Positions 44,102 through 52,522 are shown, counted from the stretch's first letter. The stretch is 64,000 bases of DNA from Planctomycetota bacterium (GCA_003388505.1 QQVO01000010.1:124001-188000); one strand, 5' to 3'. Numbers and translations are program-made. The notes: generated by a model not told the origin, from the letters alone.

Positions 44102-44121
44102 TGTGTGTCATGGACAGGGCT
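44102..44121 (-). repeat. Dispersed element G, copy 1
   Basis: Minus-strand AGCCCTGTCCATGACACACA, nine bases beyond the stop codon of the TPR gene. An 18/20 match abuts the stop of the gene at 52523. Confidence 0.6.
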
Positions 44122-44130
44122 ATGAGGGTG

Positions 44131-45291
44131 TTACGGGTTGGGGGGAGGGGCGGGGAGCGGTGGTTCCGCGGGAGCTTTCAAGCGGGGGCCGTTTTCGGCG
44201 TCGGGTTCGGGGAGCGTGGTGTCGGGGGTTGGGGGCGGGGGGACGAAGACGCCGTCGCCTGTTGCGTTTTCTTCCTCGGGGGCCGCGACGACTTCGGTGT
44301 CGGTCTGCATGAGAAATGCGGCGAGGTATTCCTTCATGCCGCCGAGTCGGGCGGCTGTTTCGAACACTTCGAGGGCGCGTTCGGCGTCGTCATCGATGTA
44401 GAGGATGACGCCGAGCAGAAAGAGGCGGTCTGGGTCGCGAATGTCGAGCTTGACCCAATCGAGCAGTCTCTGGGTGAATTGCGCCTTGGCGAGGAGGTTG
44501 TGCTCGCCGAGCAATGCACTCAACTGTTCGGGGTCGGCGGGCCAGTCGGGATCGAGTTGCAGGCCCAGTTTGAAGTTGCGGGCCGCTTCATCGAATTCTC
44601 CGCGTCCGGTTTCGGCAATTCCCAAGCGAAAGTAGGGGGCGGCGCGGTCGGGGGCGGTACCGACGGCGTCGCGGTAGCGACGAGCGGCGACGGTATACTG
44701 CAGGGCGGCGAGTTGCAGGTCGCCTTCGTGTTGCCGACGAATGCTTTTTCGTTTGGCTTCGTCACTGCTGGGGCGGAGGAATCGTTTGGGGAGTTCCTCG
44801 ACGGGAAGCGTTTCGAGGGGGGCCTCCCAGGCTTCGCGGTCTTCCTGCAGCCACTCCTGCATCTGCTGTCGTCCGGGCAGCGCAGGCTGGAGCGGTTCGC
44901 GGAGATCGGAGAAGCCGGGGGGGGCGTCGATCGCCGGTCCGTAGACGCCGTATGCTCCGTAACCGTAGTAGGCGGGCGGAATATTGGGGGCGGAGTAATA
45001 GCCGAATCCGGAGGGGGTGATGAGGGGGTCGTAGCGGTAGCCGGCGCCCCACAGAAAGCCGCCTCCGTAGAATGCCGCGCCTCCGTAGCCTCCGTAGAAG
45101 TTGTTGTATCCGAATCGGCCGGAGCGATAGCGCGGGGAGTAATGGAGTCTGTTGAAGCCGTCCCAGCCCCAATTGGGATCGCGTCGAACTCCGCCTGAAT
45201 GCCGACGACCGTGTCGATGATCGGCGTTGGCATCGAGCGGCGGCAGGAGGAACAGTGACAAGACTGCCAGCGTCAATGCTCGGTTCATCAT
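44131..45291 (-). CDS. Secreted TPR protein with Tyr/Gly-rich N-terminal region
   Basis: A 386-residue exported protein. Signal peptide ALTLAVLSLFLLPPLDANA; then a His/Arg and Tyr/Gly/Asn-rich region (YNNFYGGYGGAAFYGGGFLW); then a tetratricopeptide part (AALQYTVAARRYRDAVGTAP, YFRLGIAETGRGEFDEAARN, LDWVKLDIRDPDRLFLLGVI) of about four repeats; and an acidic Pro-rich tail. TPR domains bind other proteins, so a role in a surface or periplasmic complex is plausible. GGGGAGG lies seven bases before the first ATG. Start codon is one of two adjacent ATGs. Confidence 0.82.
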   Translation of the reverse strand: MMNRALTLAVLSLFLLPPLDANADHRHGRRHSGGVRRDPNWGWDGFNRLHYSPRYRSGRFGYNNFYGGYGGAAFYGGGFLWGAGYRYDPLITPSGFGYYSAPNIPPAYYGYGAYGVYGPAIDAPPGFSDLREPLQPALPGRQQMQEWLQEDREAWEAPLETLPVEELPKRFLRPSSDEAKRKSIRRQHEGDLQLAALQYTVAARRYRDAVGTAPDRAAPYFRLGIAETGRGEFDEAARNFKLGLQLDPDWPADPEQLSALLGEHNLLAKAQFTQRLLDWVKLDIRDPDRLFLLGVILYIDDDAERALEVFETAARLGGMKEYLAAFLMQTDTEVVAAPEEENATGDGVFVPPPPTPDTTLPEPDAENGPRLKAPAEPPLPAPPPNP

Positions 45292-45581
45292 CGTATTGCC
45301 TCCCCCAGTCGCGGAAATCGGGCAGTGCGGCGGCCATTTCGATTATCGAGGCTGTGTCACAGGGGGTCAAGAACTTTCGAGTTTGCCGGGAGAGGGGTGA
45401 ACCGCTCCCCGTCGAACGGAGGCACACAGGTGGGAACGCATCGAGGGGGGCTGATTGACAGTGATTGGGCCGGGACTTATTGTGAGGGTTCACACCGGAC
45501 GTGAGCACCACAACCGGCGATTTTCCGGCTCAGGACAGCCGGTCGATGACGCCGCTTATCCAGAAATCGAAGGTGAAACTC
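45292..45581. other. Divergent intergenic region
   Basis: About 290 bases between the divergent TPR and Tyr/Gly/Cys-rich genes. I saw no gene or clear promoter. Confidence 0.4.
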
Positions 45582-46307
45582 ATGTTGCGTCACTCCGGGA
45601 AGGTGATCCTCAAGGTCTCGTGCGCTGCGGCGCTGATTCTGGGATCTTCTGCTGCGAGCGAGGCCTGCCTGTTTCCGTGCCTGTTTGGATGTTGGGGATC
45701 GCCGAACTACTACGGAGGGGGCTACTACGGCGGAGGCGGCTATTATGGAGCTCCGGTCTACTCTGCTCCGACTTATTCGCCCTCGCCGTGCGGTCCGGGG
45801 GGATGCGGTGCGTATTACGGTCCGGTGAGCGTTTCACCCTGCGGTTGTGCACCGTGTCAAGCGGGTTGCGCTCCGTGTGGAAGCGGCTGCGCGTCCGGGA
45901 ATTGCGGCGTCAACTATGCTCCGGACGACGAGCCGATTCCTGATCCGGCTGCCGACGGCGATCCGAATCGGAGAACGTATGCCGACGAGCCGGAGACGAC
46001 TGACGACATGCCGGACGACGATTTCGGCCCGACGCGGCGGGAAGCACCACCCCCGGCGGAACCTGGCGCCGACCCGTTCGAGCAACCGGTCTTGCCGCTG
46101 GAATCGGAGCCGGCGGACGATCCGGGGACGCCTGCCCCGCTCGACGAGTCGGAACTTGACGGGGGAATCACGCTGCGTGTGCAGCCGGTTCGTTCACGAG
46201 TCCTCGCGGAGGCCCGGTATCGGTTGCCGAAGGTGGCGCGTGTCCGGGGACACCGCAATCTGCCGGTCGACGGCGACAGTGAGACGGCGCGCATCGCCAC
46301 GAAGTAG
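45582..46307 (+). CDS. Secreted Tyr/Gly/Cys-rich protein
   Basis: A 241-residue exported protein. I chose ATG 45582 (AAGGTG upstream) because it puts the signal peptide VILKVSCAAALILGSSAASE at the front. The mature N-terminal part has Cys pairs and Tyr/Gly repeats (CLFPCLFGCWGSPNYYGGG, then CGCAPCQAGCAPCGSGCASG), suited to disulfide cross-linking. The second half is acidic and Pro-rich without domains, ending in a basic stretch. Similar short Cys/Tyr/Gly-rich exported proteins are frequent in Planctomycetes, without known function. Confidence 0.75.
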   Translation: MLRHSGKVILKVSCAAALILGSSAASEACLFPCLFGCWGSPNYYGGGYYGGGGYYGAPVYSAPTYSPSPCGPGGCGAYYGPVSVSPCGCAPCQAGCAPCGSGCASGNCGVNYAPDDEPIPDPAADGDPNRRTYADEPETTDDMPDDDFGPTRREAPPPAEPGADPFEQPVLPLESEPADDPGTPAPLDESELDGGITLRVQPVRSRVLAEARYRLPKVARVRGHRNLPVDGDSETARIATK

Positions 46308-46323
46308 AATTCTGCTTTCGGAT

Positions 46324-46384
46324 CAAACCCGCGAAGACTCGGCCGGCAGCGCTCGCCCGTTCCGGTACGGCCTTTGCGGGTTTG
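46324..46384 (+). terminator. Possible terminator of the Cys-rich gene
   Basis: CAAACCCGC (46324-46332) pairs with GCGGGTTTG (46376-46384) over a 43-base loop that contains further pairing. The U-rich part lies inside the stem. Confidence 0.45.
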
Positions 46385-46424
46385 TTGTGCGCCGACAACG
46401 GGTCGGCGACGGGGCTTCAATCGA

Positions 46425-46769
46425 ATGAACCAGGTGATGATTATGTCGATGGACGTCGTGCTGACCGTCTCGCTGCTCGGGCCCGACAAGCGGCGACGCA
46501 ATCGCTTTGATGAAGCGATGATCGAGCGCGGGTGGTGGAAGCTGCCGGATGTTCCGGAGAGCTATCAGGTCGGATTTCGGGGCATGAGTGATGATCAGGA
46601 GATTGTTCATGAGTGTGAACAGGACGTTAAGGCGGCTGCACAGTTGACGGGGGTCACGCGTTTCCAGGCGACGTGTCTGATTTCGCCCGAACAGCCAGAT
46701 GGTAGCGCACTCGAGAGCGACGAGGACGACGCGGGCAGCCGTCTTGATCTGGGAGAGTGGGGATGTTGA
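46425..46769 (+). CDS. Hypothetical protein
   Basis: A 114-residue soluble protein that I do not recognise. It opens MNQVMIMSMDVVLTVSLLGP and continues with charged sequence (DKRRRNRFDEAMIERGWWKL, ECEQDVKAAAQLTGVTRFQA). No signal, membrane helix or motif. Start is uncertain: ATGs at 46425, 46437 and 46443 are all possible and none has a strong ribosome site. The last 20 residues are acidic. Confidence 0.5.
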   Translation: MNQVMIMSMDVVLTVSLLGPDKRRRNRFDEAMIERGWWKLPDVPESYQVGFRGMSDDQEIVHECEQDVKAAAQLTGVTRFQATCLISPEQPDGSALESDEDDAGSRLDLGEWGC

Positions 46770-46885
46770 GGCTGCCCGTGGATCAGTGAAGTCAACGAGC
46801 GGAAGATCCGGGGGAGAATGGGCCGCGGATGTTTGCGGATGGGGCGGATTCTCGCTGGTGGACATCCTGGGACTGGTTGGGCGAA

Positions 46886-46914
46886 GCGCCCCTTTGCGGG
46901 TCGCGGCTAAACGG
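46886..46914 (+). repeat. Dispersed repeat family C, copy 2
   Basis: GCGCCCCTTTGCGGGTCGCG followed by GCTAAACGG. On the minus strand its end supplies the last codon and TAG stop of the phosphatase gene. Confidence 0.75.
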
Positions 46915-47347
46915 GAGGCACGGTCGATTCACCGTTTTCGATTGCGGCGGCTGCGGCGTTCCAGAGTGCTGCGGATTCCTGTTGCGGCCCGTCGCCGACT
47001 ACCTGTTTCAAGCATTCGTCAATCGGCTTGCCGTACGCGATGGCCAATGCGGCTGCGATGACCACGGGCGAGCGGCTCATTCCTCCGCTGCAGGCGACCA
47101 GCAGCGGCACCTGGTGGGAGATCACGGTTGCTACGCAATCGATGACAGAGCGGAGGAGCCAGGGGGGATTTCCGTCGCCGTCCAGCAGGGGAAACCGGTA
47201 ATAGACCAAGTCGCGCGAAAGGACGGCTGGCGGCTCGTCGGCCGCCAGATCGACGACCGCCCGGATTCCGTGGTCGTGGATTGACCTGAGGTTGCGGGCG
47301 TCGCCAGCGTTGCCGATCCAGAGCAGTTGGTCGATGATGACTCGCAT
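46907..47347 (-). CDS. Dual-specificity protein phosphatase-like protein
   Basis: A 146-residue cytoplasmic Cys phosphatase. The CX5R loop is VACSGGMSRSP with Cys86 and Arg92; the usual His before the Cys is replaced by Ala. The likely general acid is Asp56 or Asp58 in RFPLLDGDGNPP. Start at ATG 47347 with AAAGG upstream. It lies 77 bases after 6-phosphogluconate dehydrogenase on the same strand and may be co-transcribed. The stop codon lies in a dispersed repeat (46886-46914). Confidence 0.82.
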   Translation of the reverse strand: MRVIIDQLLWIGNAGDARNLRSIHDHGIRAVVDLAADEPPAVLSRDLVYYRFPLLDGDGNPPWLLRSVIDCVATVISHQVPLLVACSGGMSRSPVVIAAALAIAYGKPIDECLKQVVGDGPQQESAALWNAAAAAIENGESTVPPV

Positions 47348-47405
47348 GTTTCGACCTTTTGCGGGTTGCCTGCGAGGATCGACTTGCTTCATCGGACGCA
47401 CGCGC

Positions 47406-47433
47406 GACTCGCGGAGCGAGTCGCCTACATTGG
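47406..47433 (+). repeat. Dispersed palindrome family B, copy 1
   Basis: GACTCGCGGAGCGAGTC then GCCTACATTGG. The TACATTGG part supplies the last residues and TAG stop of 6-phosphogluconate dehydrogenase on the minus strand. Confidence 0.85.
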
Positions 47434-48891
47434 TTTGCGCTCCCGGATCCAGTCGGTGTGGAAGGTTTCGCCGCGGGGTTTGTCGATGCGTTCGTAGGTG
47501 TGGGCGCCGAAGTAGTCGCGTTGGGCCTGGAGGAGATTGGCGGGGAGGCGGGCCTGGCGGTAGCCGTCGTAGTAAGTGAGGGCCGCACTGAAGGCGGGGA
47601 CGGGGAGGCCGAGTTCGATCGCCGTGGAGACGACGCGCCGCCAACTTGGCTGGGCCTTGTCGATGGCGGAGCGGAAGAAGTCGTCGAGGAGGAGGTTTTC
47701 GAGGTCGGGGTTGTTGTCGAAAGCGGCCTTGATGTCCTGCAGGAAGCGGCTGCGAATGATGCATCCGCCGCGCCACAGGAGGGCGATGCTGCCGTTGTCG
47801 AGTTTCCAGCCGAATTCCTCGGCGGCTGCGTCAAGCTGGACGAAACCTTGCGCGTAGCTGCAGAGCTTGGATGCGTAGAGCGCCTGCCGAACGTCTTCGA
47901 TGAACTGTGCGCGGTCGCCGTTGAATCTGACTTCCGGCCCGGAGAGGAGTTCGGCGGCGCGGACGCGGGCGTCCTTTTGTGCGGAGAGGCAGCGGGCGTA
48001 GACCGCTTCGGTGATGAGAGTGGTCGGCACGCCGAGGTCAAGAGCGTGCTGGCTCATCCACTTTCCGGTCCCTTTCTGCTTGGCCGTATCGAGAATCGCG
48101 TCCACGAGGTCGCCGTCGCCGATCGAGTCCTTGACGGTGAAGATGTCGCGGGTGATTTCGATGAGATAGCTTTCGAGTTCGCCCTCGTTCCATTCCGCGA
48201 AAACCTCGTGCAAATCGGCGTTGGAGAGTCCGAGAGCCTGCCTGAGGATGAAGTAGGCCTCGCAGATCAACTGCATGTCGCCGTACTCGATGCCGTTGTG
48301 CACCATCTTGACGTAATGGCCCGCCCCGTCTTCGCCGACCCAGTCGCAGCAGGGGATGTCGTCGTTCGGGCCGACTTTGGCGGAGATTGACTGGAGGACG
48401 TCCTTGACGTGGGGCCAGGCCTCGTTGTGGCCGCCCGGCATGATGCTGGGCCCTTTGAGCGCGCCTTCCTCGCCGCCGGAGACGCCGGCGCCGATGAAGA
48501 GCAGGCCGGCGTCGCGGAGTTGTTTCGATCGGCGGTTGGTGTCGCGGAAGTCGGAGTTGCCGCCGTCGATGATGATGTCACCTTCGTCCAGCAGCGGGCG
48601 AAGCTGCTCGATGACGGCGTCGACGGGGCCGCCCGCCTTGACCATGAGCATGACGCGTCGAGGCCGGTCGAGAGCGGCGACGAGTTCTTCGAGCGAATGG
48701 CAGCCGTGGATGCGGTCCGCGGTTCCTTCGTGGACCTTGTCGGCCGGTTCGCCAGCGAGACCTCCGACGAAGTCGTCGGTGACGGTCGCAGTGCGATTGT
48801 AGACGGCCACGGAGAAGCCGTGGTTGGCCATGTTGAGCACGAGGTTCTGGCCCATGACGGCCAGTCCGATGAGTCCGATGTCGTGGGGCAT
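47425..48891 (-). CDS. gnd: 6-phosphogluconate dehydrogenase (decarboxylating)
   Basis: A 488-residue enzyme of the oxidative pentose phosphate pathway, making ribulose-5-phosphate, CO2 and NADPH. The coenzyme motif IGLIGLAVMGQNLVLNMANHG (21 residues in all) is at the N-terminus; then IIDGGNSDFRDTNRR, the GVSGGEEGALKGPSIMPGG substrate loop and the catalytic Lys/Asn segment GHYVKMVHNGIEYGDMQ. Late landmarks: GTGKWMSQHALDLGVPTTLI. Start chosen at ATG 48891; the 27 upstream codons are not family sequence. The final Pro-Met and the stop come from a dispersed palindrome. Confidence 0.97.
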   Translation of the reverse strand: MPHDIGLIGLAVMGQNLVLNMANHGFSVAVYNRTATVTDDFVGGLAGEPADKVHEGTADRIHGCHSLEELVAALDRPRRVMLMVKAGGPVDAVIEQLRPLLDEGDIIIDGGNSDFRDTNRRSKQLRDAGLLFIGAGVSGGEEGALKGPSIMPGGHNEAWPHVKDVLQSISAKVGPNDDIPCCDWVGEDGAGHYVKMVHNGIEYGDMQLICEAYFILRQALGLSNADLHEVFAEWNEGELESYLIEITRDIFTVKDSIGDGDLVDAILDTAKQKGTGKWMSQHALDLGVPTTLITEAVYARCLSAQKDARVRAAELLSGPEVRFNGDRAQFIEDVRQALYASKLCSYAQGFVQLDAAAEEFGWKLDNGSIALLWRGGCIIRSRFLQDIKAAFDNNPDLENLLLDDFFRSAIDKAQPSWRRVVSTAIELGLPVPAFSAALTYYDGYRQARLPANLLQAQRDYFGAHTYERIDKPRGETFHTDWIRERKPM

Positions 48892-48984
48892 GTGCAGGAT
48901 CAACGTGAGAAAGTTGGGAGTGTGAACGGTTTTCTGAAACGAAACTTCGTGGTTCGTCAAACCTGAATTCACGGCGTGGACGAA

Positions 48985-49839
48985 CTACTCGTTTCCCGCA
49001 GCCGTCTCTGCATCTAATCCGAGGTACTTGAGCGTATTTGGATACAACGCGTGCCAGACGTGGGCGAGATAGGTGTCGCGATCGTATTGGTGTGCGACGA
49101 TAAAGACGCCCAAGTATTCGTTGTGGTCCCAGGGGTGGCCTTCGCGGCCGATGGCGAAGAGCAAGTCGCCCGCTTCGCAAGTGACGAAAATTTCCGTTTC
49201 CACCAGGTGGTCCGGCACGATCAATTGGACGATGCGGCCGCCGACCGTCACCTCAACTGAAGCCGCCGGACTCATGCCGAAGCACTCGTGCTTTTCGCGG
49301 AGAACATCGACCCAGAGTTTCTCAACGTCGTCAGGCAAGGCGGATTCCGGTTGTGGAAGGCCGCTGAAGATTCCGGCGGGGGTGATCGCGGACAGGCTCC
49401 GCGGCAGCGGCAGTGCCTCGTCTCCACGAAAGTATTCTCGCGGTTCGTCGCCGGGCCGGTGGATCGTCACCTGCTGCGAATAGAACTCCAGTTCCCAGAC
49501 CTGCAAGACGCCGACGGCATGACAGGCTCTTACCTTGTCGGAAGTTTCGCCAATCGTCTCACCGGGACGCGGGATCAACACGACCAACGCAGGCAATTCA
49601 CTGCCAGCTTGTACCACCGCAATCTCGACCGGGAACAAGTCTTGCGGCTCATGGCGGACCTGGAAATCTGTTCGCAACTCCGGTCCGCCGTCCTGCTTCA
49701 ACAGATCGAGCAACCGCTCGACAGCCGCCCGTCTCTGTCGGTCCGGTCGACGCCGGGGTCTGGTGAAGACGCGGCCCGCGATGAGGGAACACACCCGGCC
49801 AGGCTTCTCTGGCAGGGATAGGAACTCGGTGATCGTCAT
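48985..49839 (-). CDS. Uma2-like protein with extra C-terminal domain
   Basis: A 284-residue protein. The N-terminal 170 residues resemble a diverged Uma2/DUF820 domain (LPALVVLIPRPGETIGETSD, VGVLQVWELEFYSQQVTIHR, GDEALPLPRSLSAITPAGIF), but the nuclease Glu-Val-Ser-Ser/Lys motif is not clear, so activity is doubtful. About 115 further residues (EVTVGGRIVQLIVPDHLVET, GREGHPWDHNEYLGVFIVAH) form a second part I do not recognise. It is upstream of gnd on the same strand. Confidence 0.55.
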   Translation of the reverse strand: MTITEFLSLPEKPGRVCSLIAGRVFTRPRRRPDRQRRAAVERLLDLLKQDGGPELRTDFQVRHEPQDLFPVEIAVVQAGSELPALVVLIPRPGETIGETSDKVRACHAVGVLQVWELEFYSQQVTIHRPGDEPREYFRGDEALPLPRSLSAITPAGIFSGLPQPESALPDDVEKLWVDVLREKHECFGMSPAASVEVTVGGRIVQLIVPDHLVETEIFVTCEAGDLLFAIGREGHPWDHNEYLGVFIVAHQYDRDTYLAHVWHALYPNTLKYLGLDAETAAGNE

Positions 49840-49976
49840 GCGGCATCTTCCCCAGCACTTCCGGATTCAGCTATGAGCATAAGCGAGTTCGACTGATGCG
49901 CAAAGCGGGAGAAAGCCAAGATGTCGCCGGGAATTGCGGATTGTGTCGCAGCATGCGATCACGCGGGGGTCGCGAC

Positions 49977-51797
49977 TCACTCCGCACTCACGTCGTAGGC
50001 CGTGAGGCGGTTTTGATCGCGGATGTAGAAGCGGCCGTTGGCGACGGCGGGGTGCGCCCAGGAGGGGCGTCCGGTGGAGGGGATTTCGAAGCGGCCTTTC
50101 TCGACATACTCTTCGGGATTGGCCTCGACGAGGGCGACCTGATTGCGTTCCCCGAGGCAGTAGAGGTGACCGTCGGCGTAGACGAGCGAGCCTTTGCCGG
50201 CCGCTCGGTCCTGCCAGGCGATTTCGCCGGTCTCGAAGTGCATGCAGATCAACGTATTGCTGCCGGTGCCGTATACATAGTCGCCGACTTTCACCATTCC
50301 TCCATGATGGTTCTGCAAGGCTTTTTCGAAGTAGAGTTCCCGGGCCTGCTGCTCGGTCGCTGTTCCGCTGACTTTCACCAATCCGCCACCGGTGCCGTAA
50401 GCGCTGGCGGAGAGGATGTAGTCGCCGTCAATCACGGGTGTGGAGCAGTTGGCGGTGCCGTTGGCCGAGCCGGAATAACTCCAGAGTGCGCGCCCGTCTT
50501 CCAGGGAGACGCCGAAGACGCTCTCGCGGGCGAACTGAATGACCTGGCGTTCGCCGGCGACGTAGGCGGAGATGGGCGATGAGTAATGCGCGGCCTGGTT
50601 GAGTTCGGTGGTCCGCCAAGCGACCTCTCCGGTCGGTTTGTCGAGGGCGGCGAGCGTGCCATTGTTTCCGCCCGGCGTGACAATCAGGTAGTTGTCGATC
50701 ACCAACGGTGACTCGGAATACCCCCATCCGGGCCGTCCGCCGCCGAGGTCGGACGCGAGATTGACGTGCCAGACGGTTTCGCCGGAGTCGGCCTTGAGGC
50801 AGGTGACGTCGCCGTTGCCGCCTTCGGTGTAGACGAATTCGCCGTCGATGGCGGGCGTTCCGCGGGGGCCGTCTCCCTGTCCGTTGCGGTATCCGCCGAA
50901 GATGCGGGTCAGGTCGTCCCGGGTGAGGACGCCGTCTCGGTTGGGGAAGTCCCGCTGCAGATAGGCAGTGAGTTCTTTTAAAGTCAGTTCTCCGTCGCGG
51001 CCGGGCTTCTGGTTGGTGAAGAAGTCGGTCAGTTCTTGCTCGGTGAGTTCGCCATCGCCGCGGCGCTCGCCTTGCGCCCGCTGGTCGATGCGGTTGAAGT
51101 CAGCTTCGACGAGGGTGCGGCGGCATTCTTCGCGCGTGATGCGGCCGTTTCCATCGGCATCGAGTTGCATGGCGACGGCTGTGCGGTCGGCGGCGAGTCG
51201 TTGGACGTCGGCGTCCGGGTCGGGTTGATCGGCGCGTTCGAAGAACTCGCGGGCGACGGAGGGAGGGACTTCTGGGAAGGAGAGTTGCTGATTGCCGTCG
51301 TCGTCGAGTGCGCTGAAGAGAATGTCGGCGCGCCGGCGGGCGGTCTGTTCGGCATCGTCGCCGGATTCCGATTCATTGGAGAGGTGGCGTCCCAGTTCGA
51401 GCGACTCGATCGGGTCGATCAGGCCGTCGGCGTTCTGGTCGTAGCGGGCGAACTGCTGATCGATGTTTTCCGCCAGCGCGTCTCTGACAGGTTCCGGCTG
51501 CACGGCCCAGAGCAGCGATCCATCTTCTTCGTTGAAGCAGATGATGTGCTCGACGCCGTCGAGGTCGCCCTGCGTGATGACGCGACCGTCCTTGACGACG
51601 ACCGACGAATAGCCGACGCCGGCGTTTTCGACATGCCAGGCGATGGACGGCCCGCCTGCGGGCCATTCGGACAGGAGTCCGGTTTCGGTGGAGCGTGCGT
51701 CGCGGTTGGGGCCGCGCCACTGGGGCCAGTCATCGGCAGAGGCGGAACTCGCGACGAACAGGACGGTGAGTCCATAGAGACAGGCGAATCGGGACAC
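49977..51797 (-). CDS. Secreted PQQ-like propeller protein with EF-hand insertion
   Basis: A 606-residue exported protein. Signal peptide CLYGLTVLFVASSASA is followed by DDWPQWRGPNRDARS. After two blades the propeller is interrupted (about residues 105-300) by calcium-binding EF-hand loops: DQNADGLIDPIE, DDDGNQQLSFPE, DADGNGRITREE, and shorter ones (RRGDGELTEQE, GRDGELTLKE, NRDGVLTRDD). Blades then resume (DSGETVWHVNLASDLGG, GEVAWRTTELNQAAHYSS, GEIAWQDRAAGKGS). Calcium probably stiffens or switches the insert. Substrate unknown; relative of the protein at 30651. Confidence 0.86.
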   Translation of the reverse strand: MSRFACLYGLTVLFVASSASADDWPQWRGPNRDARSTETGLLSEWPAGGPSIAWHVENAGVGYSSVVVKDGRVITQGDLDGVEHIICFNEEDGSLLWAVQPEPVRDALAENIDQQFARYDQNADGLIDPIESLELGRHLSNESESGDDAEQTARRRADILFSALDDDGNQQLSFPEVPPSVAREFFERADQPDPDADVQRLAADRTAVAMQLDADGNGRITREECRRTLVEADFNRIDQRAQGERRGDGELTEQELTDFFTNQKPGRDGELTLKELTAYLQRDFPNRDGVLTRDDLTRIFGGYRNGQGDGPRGTPAIDGEFVYTEGGNGDVTCLKADSGETVWHVNLASDLGGGRPGWGYSESPLVIDNYLIVTPGGNNGTLAALDKPTGEVAWRTTELNQAAHYSSPISAYVAGERQVIQFARESVFGVSLEDGRALWSYSGSANGTANCSTPVIDGDYILSASAYGTGGGLVKVSGTATEQQARELYFEKALQNHHGGMVKVGDYVYGTGSNTLICMHFETGEIAWQDRAAGKGSLVYADGHLYCLGERNQVALVEANPEEYVEKGRFEIPSTGRPSWAHPAVANGRFYIRDQNRLTAYDVSAE

Positions 51798-52387
51798 GGG
51801 GAGGCTCCTCGGTGGGAGGGATTGGGGCGGGGACTCCTGGAGGCATGCAGGCCGTTTCCGACCTGTGTGGCTGAAGGAGCATCTTAGCAGCCGGCCCTGA
51901 GGATCGCGACAACTTGGGCAGCGCAGACATCGGGACTTGGAGCGACGGATTCCGTTGTCGTGGACAGGGCACTGTCACGCGGGACAGGTTTTCAGCGCTG
52001 TCGTGCATGCTCAACCTGTAGTCAGACGGTCTCCGATCAACTCATTGGTTGAGAGAATCGAATGGGACGCGGATGGGCACTGATGAAACGGATTCGCACT
52101 GATTGCCTTCTTGCGTGGTCGTGTCGCTCACTTGTGGATCGATGCGGTCTCTGCGCTTCCGCCTCTTGCCCTGACAGGCTGTGCCGACGAGTTGGCTGGA
52201 CAGCAAATCCACACGAAGCCCTGCGGGATTCACACTTTCGTGAGAACCGCTCACCCTGAAAACTCTGTGTTGACGAACGATGCACTGTTAAAGTCGCGCC
52301 GATCCGCCCAATCCGGGTCACTCACGGTAAGAATCTTCGCGTGGTGCGCAAGTTTCGCGTGCAGCATACTCCACGTCGTGGACATCC

Positions 52388-52416
52388 GACTCGGCGGAGC
52401 GAGTCGGCTACATTGG
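52388..52416 (+). repeat. Dispersed palindrome family B, copy 2
   Basis: GACTCGGCGGAGCGAGTC then GGCTACATTGG, one base longer in the loop than copies 1 and 3. Confidence 0.85.
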
Positions 52417-52502
52417 TTGCGGCCGGAGGCCGCGCTGGGGAAATCCGTGTTCTCTTCGAGTTTTCCGTCGGCCCAGTTCTTCGGGGTCGGCCCCCGACGA
52501 AT

Positions 52503-52522
52503 TGTGTGTCATGGGCAGGGTT
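52503..52522 (-). repeat. Dispersed element G, copy 2
   Basis: Minus-strand AACCCTGCCCATGACACACA, directly adjoining the stop codon of the enolase-superfamily gene. Confidence 0.6.

Larger units (their letters stand above)
43756..44130. other. Intergenic region with palindromes
   Basis: About 375 bases between two minus-strand genes. It holds the hairpin repeat at 44024-44043 and the family G element at 44102-44121. No gene seen. Confidence 0.55.
51798..52522. other. Long intergenic region with repeats
   Basis: About 725 bases without a convincing gene. It contains family B palindrome copy 2 (52388-52416) and element G copy 2 (52503-52522). Frames on both strands here have repeat-like composition. 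Confidence 0.55.

Noticed and set aside
43975-45198. A 407-residue + strand frame opposite the TPR gene
   Set aside because: Gly/Val/Glu-rich antisense shadow; the minus-strand gene has a signal peptide, TPR repeats and a strong ribosome site.
51960-52320. Small frames in the 725-base intergenic region (for example 52037-52321 minus)
   Set aside because: No ribosome site, repeat-derived sequence and no recognisable motif.
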